Shown here piece by piece: positions 14,721 through 19,160 of a stretch of 19,160 bases of DNA. The translations under genes and the position numbers were made by a program. The notes under the pieces are model-generated. The model worked only from the letters and a program-made list of their open reading frames with translations, made no database searches and was not told the DNA's origin. The stretch's first letter is position 1; each line of letters begins with the position of its first letter. Source of the stretch: an uncultured Eubacteriales bacterium (GTDB lineage Bacteria > Bacillota > Clostridia > Lachnospirales > Anaerotignaceae); assembly GCA_900546215.1 (NCBI GenBank), contig URCD01000041.1:1-19160 (forward strand). Reading direction: 5' to 3'.

Positions 14721-17504
14721 ATGTTATTAAGAAAAACGTCTTGGTTCATTATTTTTTTATTAAGCTTTGTCTCTTCAAATATTAAAGTATTTGCTGAGGA
14801 TTATATAAAAAGCAGTTACTCACTTCAGTCAGTTATTGACAGCTCAGATTACTGTAACATCAAAATTAATCAGGATTTTGACGAAAACTTAGATACTGTT
14901 GTTATACCCTCAGGAAAAGATGTTTCAATATATTTAAATGAGGTTGTGCTGGAAAATACCTCTTTTATTATTGAGGAAAATGCTTCACTTTCACTGGCAG
15001 GCGGTAAAATAAAAAATGAGGTAACGATCAAAAATTATGGAGACCTATCAATTGAACAACTTACAATAACGTCAGATACAATTCCCATTATAAACTTTGG
15101 AGTACTTAATATCGAAGATGAAACCTTTATAAATACGGAGGGCAGCTTTGCTGTATATAATTGCGGAGAAATATTATTTTCCGGTTCAGCCGCTATAAAA
15201 GGTTCTGTCCAGCCAATATTCGGATATGACGGCAGCGAGGACATAATAGATGATGTACTGTTATACAAAGGAAAAAGGCCTGCTGCCATAATAAACGGTG
15301 AAGAGCTTTGTTACAGCAGCTCTGAAATCAATAATACATTAATTAAAAAAGGAGCGACTATTGAACTCTTTTCTGATATAAGTGATAGTCTGTATATAAA
15401 TGCTGACTGCGATTTTACCATTAATGGCCATGGACATAAAATTATATCCAAGGATACAGCCCTAAGCCTATATGGCAGCCATAAAGCTACTATTGAAAAC
15501 CTTTCTTTATATGGTCAGGTTGGAGTGGAGACAGAAGGCATTGATTTAGTTTTTAAAGATGAAATCAATATACAGGCCGGAGATTACGGAATATTGGCCT
15601 GCGACGGTATCTTAAGTGCTTATAACTCACGGATAAATATTGACTCTGATAATCCAGTCTATATATTTGCCGATTATAACGACCATATATACTGCCGTTT
15701 TGAAAACAGCATTATAAATTTAATTACTGGAGATGAATGTATCGGATTTGGTTCTGAAAGTGCCGATTTGTTTGTTGAAGACAGTATATTAAATATTATT
15801 CCGCACAGCGGCTGTGAACCTGAGCTTGGCATATCAATTTTAAATGCCGGTATTACTCTTTCCGGCGGTGAAGTTAACATAGGTTCTAAAGAAAGTTTCC
15901 CGACAGCAGGAATATACTATTCTGATTTTTTAAAAGTCTCGGGAAATTTAAATATATATTCGAAATCCGCAGCTATACTATATTCTAACTATGCCATCAC
16001 AGATAATATATTAAGCTACGATAGAGAAAATGGGTTTGACATAAATGCAGAAGGCAGTTTTATTCTGCTAAATGACAGTCTGAACCTTTATGTATACGCC
16101 GGTAATGACAGTACGGCAATGAATTCTACTGATTTTTCATCAATATCTGGCGCAGTACAGGAAATACATATTAAAAATAGACCTCTAGCTGAAATTGACG
16201 GAACAGAAGTTTATAGTATGTCAGAATTAAATTCTTTACTGGAAGACGGCGCGGAATTAAATCTTCTCAGGGACACCGGTCCGCTTTATATTGAGTTAAA
16301 TGGCTGTTTATTGTCAATAGATGGTGAAGACTTTTCTGTCAGCTCAAAGACCGAAGATTTGCCGGCTGTCTATGTTACAGGCGGAGGAAGTCTGAGTTTT
16401 AAAAATGTTACTCTCAATTCTCATGGCGGCTGCGGTCTGATGTTTAATGACGGCAAAATTTCATTGACCTCCAAGGATGACATTGAAATTATTGGCGGTA
16501 TAGAAGCCCTGTCGGGCGATGATATTTCTTTTGAAAAGGGTGCATTTTTCATATCCTCTGACAACTTCGGTATTAACGCCGGACAAGTCATGGTAAACGG
16601 AGGAAAAATAAATATAAAATCAGATAATACTGGAATCATCTCAAACCGCGGATTTATACAAAATGGAGGAGAGGTAAAAATAAAATCGGCAGGCGAGTAT
16701 GGACTATTATATACAAATCTAAAATCTGATGGGCTTATTTCTCCATGCTTTGTTTTTGGAGGAAATCTGAATATAAAAGCTTCAGAATTTGCTGTTGCTT
16801 CTGAAATACTTATTGATGAGAATTTACATGAAAACGATTTAATTGAGTTTAAAAACGGGCAAGGTATTGATTTTGATGAAGCATTCATACTTCAAGACAG
16901 TACAGATTTAAATAAATTATACTCATTCTCCGAGCTAAACAACATAAGTATTATTCCTAATACCTCTGGTAATGGTACAAAGAAACAATCCAACGTATAT
17001 TCCCTAGAGGAGGTACAGCTATCAAAAACAAGTGAGTCAAATAATAAGGATTTTAAAGTGGATTATATACCCTATGGCGAACTAAGCCGAGGGACTGTCA
17101 TAGAAATCCTGTATCAGCTTTCCGGGCAGCCCGACGCAGAGTACGAATGCCCTTTCACCGATGTATTAACATCAGGCAGCTATTATAATGCAGTTTGCTG
17201 GGCTTATTCCAATAAAATAATAAGCGGGTTTGGCAATTCGAGCTATAGCCCCGCAGAGCCTATGTCCCGTGAACAGCTTGCCGTAATATACAGCAATTAT
17301 TTTAAAAACGAGCCCCTATCAGACAAGATAAATTTATCTGTTTATTCTTTCAGTGACTGCTCTGAAATATCTGATTGGGCCATAGCTTCTGTTCAATATT
17401 GTATCGACAGTGGATTAATGCATGAAAAAGGACTTACCTTTGACCCAAAAGCGGCTGTAACGGCAGATGATTTTGCGGCTGTTATTAAATATATAGAAAA
17501 ATAA
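14721..17504 (+). CDS. Secreted beta-helix-like surface protein with C-terminal SLH motifs
   Basis: This 927-aa protein has a signal peptide (Arg/Lys start, hydrophobic core, likely cleavage after VFA at 23-25). Residues about 55-720 are rich in short Asn/Gly/Ser/Ile repeats typical of right-handed parallel beta-helices. The repeat region is modular. A head of the form YSxSE(I/L)Nxx(L) then GAx(I/L)xL starts segments at about 198 and 498; a looser copy is near 33 and a short one near 734. The C-terminus has three SLH-type motifs: a partial one at about 783-801, then 810-861 (PFTDV to SREQL) and 875-927. SLH domains bind pyruvylated wall polymer, so it is likely displayed on the cell surface. 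I see no catalytic motif; adhesion or glycan binding is only a guess. It has AGGAGGG upstream. Confidence 0.85.
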   Translation: MLLRKTSWFIIFLLSFVSSNIKVFAEDYIKSSYSLQSVIDSSDYCNIKINQDFDENLDTVVIPSGKDVSIYLNEVVLENTSFIIEENASLSLAGGKIKNEVTIKNYGDLSIEQLTITSDTIPIINFGVLNIEDETFINTEGSFAVYNCGEILFSGSAAIKGSVQPIFGYDGSEDIIDDVLLYKGKRPAAIINGEELCYSSSEINNTLIKKGATIELFSDISDSLYINADCDFTINGHGHKIISKDTALSLYGSHKATIENLSLYGQVGVETEGIDLVFKDEINIQAGDYGILACDGILSAYNSRINIDSDNPVYIFADYNDHIYCRFENSIINLITGDECIGFGSESADLFVEDSILNIIPHSGCEPELGISILNAGITLSGGEVNIGSKESFPTAGIYYSDFLKVSGNLNIYSKSAAILYSNYAITDNILSYDRENGFDINAEGSFILLNDSLNLYVYAGNDSTAMNSTDFSSISGAVQEIHIKNRPLAEIDGTEVYSMSELNSLLEDGAELNLLRDTGPLYIELNGCLLSIDGEDFSVSSKTEDLPAVYVTGGGSLSFKNVTLNSHGGCGLMFNDGKISLTSKDDIEIIGGIEALSGDDISFEKGAFFISSDNFGINAGQVMVNGGKINIKSDNTGIISNRGFIQNGGEVKIKSAGEYGLLYTNLKSDGLISPCFVFGGNLNIKASEFAVASEILIDENLHENDLIEFKNGQGIDFDEAFILQDSTDLNKLYSFSELNNISIIPNTSGNGTKKQSNVYSLEEVQLSKTSESNNKDFKVDYIPYGELSRGTVIEILYQLSGQPDAEYECPFTDVLTSGSYYNAVCWAYSNKIISGFGNSSYSPAEPMSREQLAVIYSNYFKNEPLSDKINLSVYSFSDCSEISDWAIASVQYCIDSGLMHEKGLTFDPKAAVTADDFAAVIKYIEK

Positions 17505-17529
17505 AAAAGGGAGACTTACATGTCTCCCT
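17501..17529 (-). terminator. Terminator of the amidohydrolase gene, shared end with the SLH gene
   Basis: An 8-bp perfect stem (AGGGAGAC / GTCTCCCT) with a 6-nt loop lies between two convergent genes. On the minus strand it is followed by TTTTTTAT, a good intrinsic terminator for the amidohydrolase. On the plus strand the 3' side lacks a U run (AAACTT), so it stops the SLH transcript less well. Confidence 0.8.
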
Positions 17530-17533
17530 AAAC

Positions 17534-19024
17534 TTATGCCTTATATACTGTTTCGCCGCGCTTTAATGTTTCAAGAACCCTAATATCTTTTATTTCATCC
17601 AAATCAACCTTGAGAGGATTTTTATCCAAAATTATTATATCCGCAAGCTTTCCTTTTTTCAGGCTTCCTTTTTCGTTCTCCTCAAAATATTGATAAGCCG
17701 CGTTTATAGTTACCGTCTTTAACGCAGTCATCACATCTACCCTCTCAGCCTGTCCTAAAACAATTCCGTCCTTGGTCTGCCTTTTTACAGCACACCAAAC
17801 AGTTTTAAACATATCAGGCTCAACAACCGGTGAGTCCTGATGGAAAGTAAATATCATGTTTCTTTCAAATGCGGATTTAGCCGGTGAAATCTTTTTGGCT
17901 CTGTCTAATCCAAAGTTTTTAATATGGACATTTCCCCAATAATAAACATGCGCTATAAAAAATGAGGGTATCATTTTATATTTTTCCGCTCTGTCTAATT
18001 GGTCATCTCTTATAAGCTGGGCGTGTATTATGACCGCTCTCTCATTACCTGTACACCCTACGGCATTGATAAATTGCTCGCAGGCCATGTCTCCGTTGCA
18101 GTGGGAAAGCACCTGTATATTCCTTTCCTTAGCCCAGCGGACAGCCTCAAGCACCTTGTCATCGGTCATGTGAGGCACTCCATTTCCGCCTCCGATATAA
18201 CCGTCTCTAGTCCATGCAGTTCCACCCTGCGGAGAACCGTCCAGCATTATTTTCAGTCCTCCGATTTTAAAATTCCTGTTATATTTTCTATCACTTTCCG
18301 GAAATGAAGAAAACCATTTTTCTATGCTGTTTAAATCTGGATAGGCAACAAGGTCAATTTTAAGCTTATCTGCTGAAATGATTCCTTTATATAATGGAAG
18401 CAGCTGTTCCACTGCCATTCCGTCTTGGGCTGTTGTTATACCGTATGAAAAATATTTCTTCTGCGCTCTTTCAAATGTCTCAAAAATTTTACTTCCGTCC
18501 TCTAAAGGTATATTCTTCAGCTTCTCAATATACTCTCCCTCATACAAATAGCCGTTTTCAGAATGTAAAATACCAAGCCTTTTTTGGGCTTCGGTATTAA
18601 ATACACCTGAATGTCCGGATTTGTGCTCTATCACAACGGCATTTTGGCCGCTGACCCTATCAATTTCAGCCGATGTGATATGTCTCTTTTCTTCCAATAT
18701 GTTATGGTCGTAACCGTTAGCTATTACCCAGCCGTCTTTCAAGTTATTTTCATTTATATATGACTTTATTTTATCCAAAATATCAGGAATAGATGTTATT
18801 TCGTCCAGCTGAACCTGCAAAAACGAATATGCGACAGAAGCCATATGGCTGTGTGAGTCTATAAAAGCAGGCAGCAGTGTCCGTCCGGCTAAATCCACAT
18901 ATTCATCAGCCGAAGGGACGCTGCCAACGCCAACATCAGTTATTATTCCGTTATCAATGACTATATAATCGGCACCTGTATTCTCCATTGTAATTATATT
19001 TCCATTATAAAAAGCCTTTTTCAT
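17534..19024 (-). CDS. Amidohydrolase family 3 protein (YtcJ-like), substrate unknown
   Basis: This 496-aa metal-dependent hydrolase belongs to the amidohydrolase 3 group, with YtcJ and N-substituted formamide deformylase as relatives. Metal and active-site positions are visible: HSH (His58, His60), the GLKIMLDGS segment with Lys258, SHCNGD (His308), IIHAQ (His334) and TFHQDSP (His395, Asp397). The C-terminal GSLKKGKLADIIILDKNP returns the chain to the small beta domain, as in this superfamily. It has no signal peptide, so it acts in the cytoplasm. A longer frame opens at a TTG (19054), but GGTGGGAG lies 8 bases before the ATG at 19024, which is chosen. Substrate cannot be inferred from the neighbours. 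Confidence 0.88.
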   Translation of the reverse strand: MKKAFYNGNIITMENTGADYIVIDNGIITDVGVGSVPSADEYVDLAGRTLLPAFIDSHSHMASVAYSFLQVQLDEITSIPDILDKIKSYINENNLKDGWVIANGYDHNILEEKRHITSAEIDRVSGQNAVVIEHKSGHSGVFNTEAQKRLGILHSENGYLYEGEYIEKLKNIPLEDGSKIFETFERAQKKYFSYGITTAQDGMAVEQLLPLYKGIISADKLKIDLVAYPDLNSIEKWFSSFPESDRKYNRNFKIGGLKIMLDGSPQGGTAWTRDGYIGGGNGVPHMTDDKVLEAVRWAKERNIQVLSHCNGDMACEQFINAVGCTGNERAVIIHAQLIRDDQLDRAEKYKMIPSFFIAHVYYWGNVHIKNFGLDRAKKISPAKSAFERNMIFTFHQDSPVVEPDMFKTVWCAVKRQTKDGIVLGQAERVDVMTALKTVTINAAYQYFEENEKGSLKKGKLADIIILDKNPLKVDLDEIKDIRVLETLKRGETVYKA

Positions 19025-19052
19025 ATTATCACTCCCACCTCTTATTATTAGC

Positions 19053-19084
19053 AAAAAATCTCCGTTTACACATTAACGGAGATT
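19053..19084 (-). terminator. Intrinsic terminator of the gene upstream (right) of the amidohydrolase
   Basis: A perfect 10-bp inverted repeat (AATCTCCGTT / AACGGAGATT) with an 8-nt loop is followed on the minus strand by a run of six T. It sits just upstream of the amidohydrolase ribosome binding site, so that gene is probably transcribed from a promoter within or near here, or by read-through. Confidence 0.8.
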
Positions 19085-19087
19085 AAA

Positions 19088-19160
19088 CTAATATCTTTGA
19101 TTTATATATCCGTCTATTACAGATTCTCTGCTTCCTTCGGAAAATACGCCCTCTTCCCTC
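19088..19160 (-). CDS. Possible C-terminal end of a gene running past the right edge
   Basis: One minus-strand frame is open from the window edge to a TAG at 19088-19090 and reads as a plausible protein tail (EEGVFSEGSRESVIDGYINQ, then RY). The stop lies 3 bp before the terminator hairpin, as expected for a gene end. Only about 24 codons are visible and I do not recognise the family. Two other frames are also open for part of this stretch, so the frame is not certain. Confidence 0.45.
   Translation of the reverse strand, partial: REEGVFSEGSRESVIDGYINQRY

Noticed and set aside
16421..16888. 155-codon open frame on the strand opposite the SLH gene
   Set aside because: It lies wholly inside a clearly coding gene on the other strand, has no good ribosome binding site or recognisable motif, and reflects the AT-rich codon pattern.

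Overview
The window looks like chromosome of a low-GC, Gram-positive anaerobe of the Clostridia (Lachnospiraceae-like or a neighbouring group). The signs are AT-rich spacers, strong AGGAGG-type ribosome binding sites, a small clostridial 2[4Fe-4S] ferredoxin, a class II (Firmicutes-type) GalT, a GdpP-type c-di-AMP phosphodiesterase and a surface protein with C-terminal SLH motifs. This is inference from gene content; no rRNA or tRNA is present to fix the taxon. I see no mobile element, CRISPR array or phage gene.

Layout. (1) 1-9323: a galactose uptake and Leloir-pathway operon on the minus strand, in the order mglB-mglA-mglC-(79-aa coiled-coil/membrane protein)-galK-galE-galT-galM. It has a promoter near 9037-9066 and a terminator at 92-118. 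Galactose enters by the Mgl ABC importer. GalM mutarotates it, GalK phosphorylates it, GalT exchanges it with UDP-glucose, and GalE regenerates UDP-glucose. A terminator-like hairpin with a T7 run lies inside the operon, between the transporter genes and the enzyme genes. (2) 9324-9620: a monocistronic ferredoxin with its own promoter and terminator. (3) 9706-14365: pheA-gdpP-rplI-dnaB on the minus strand, tightly packed, with a promoter upstream of pheA. (4) 14344-14720: an AT-rich divergent promoter region. (5) 14721-17504: a plus-strand, secreted, repeat-rich beta-helix/SLH surface protein. (6) 17508-19024: a minus-strand amidohydrolase of the YtcJ-like family, convergent with the surface gene. 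(7) 19057-19160: a terminator and the likely last codons of another minus-strand gene that continues past the right edge.

Three gene starts (galE, gdpP, amidohydrolase) are set internal to the longest reading frame because the Shine-Dalgarno site fits a downstream ATG. I do not see a clearly novel defence or mobile system. The points most worth a second look are the intra-operon terminator with its repeated GAATATTC palindromes, the small coiled-coil membrane protein encoded among the gal genes, the unlabelled operator-like repeats upstream of mglB, the variant GalK sugar-binding signature, and the modular surface protein.
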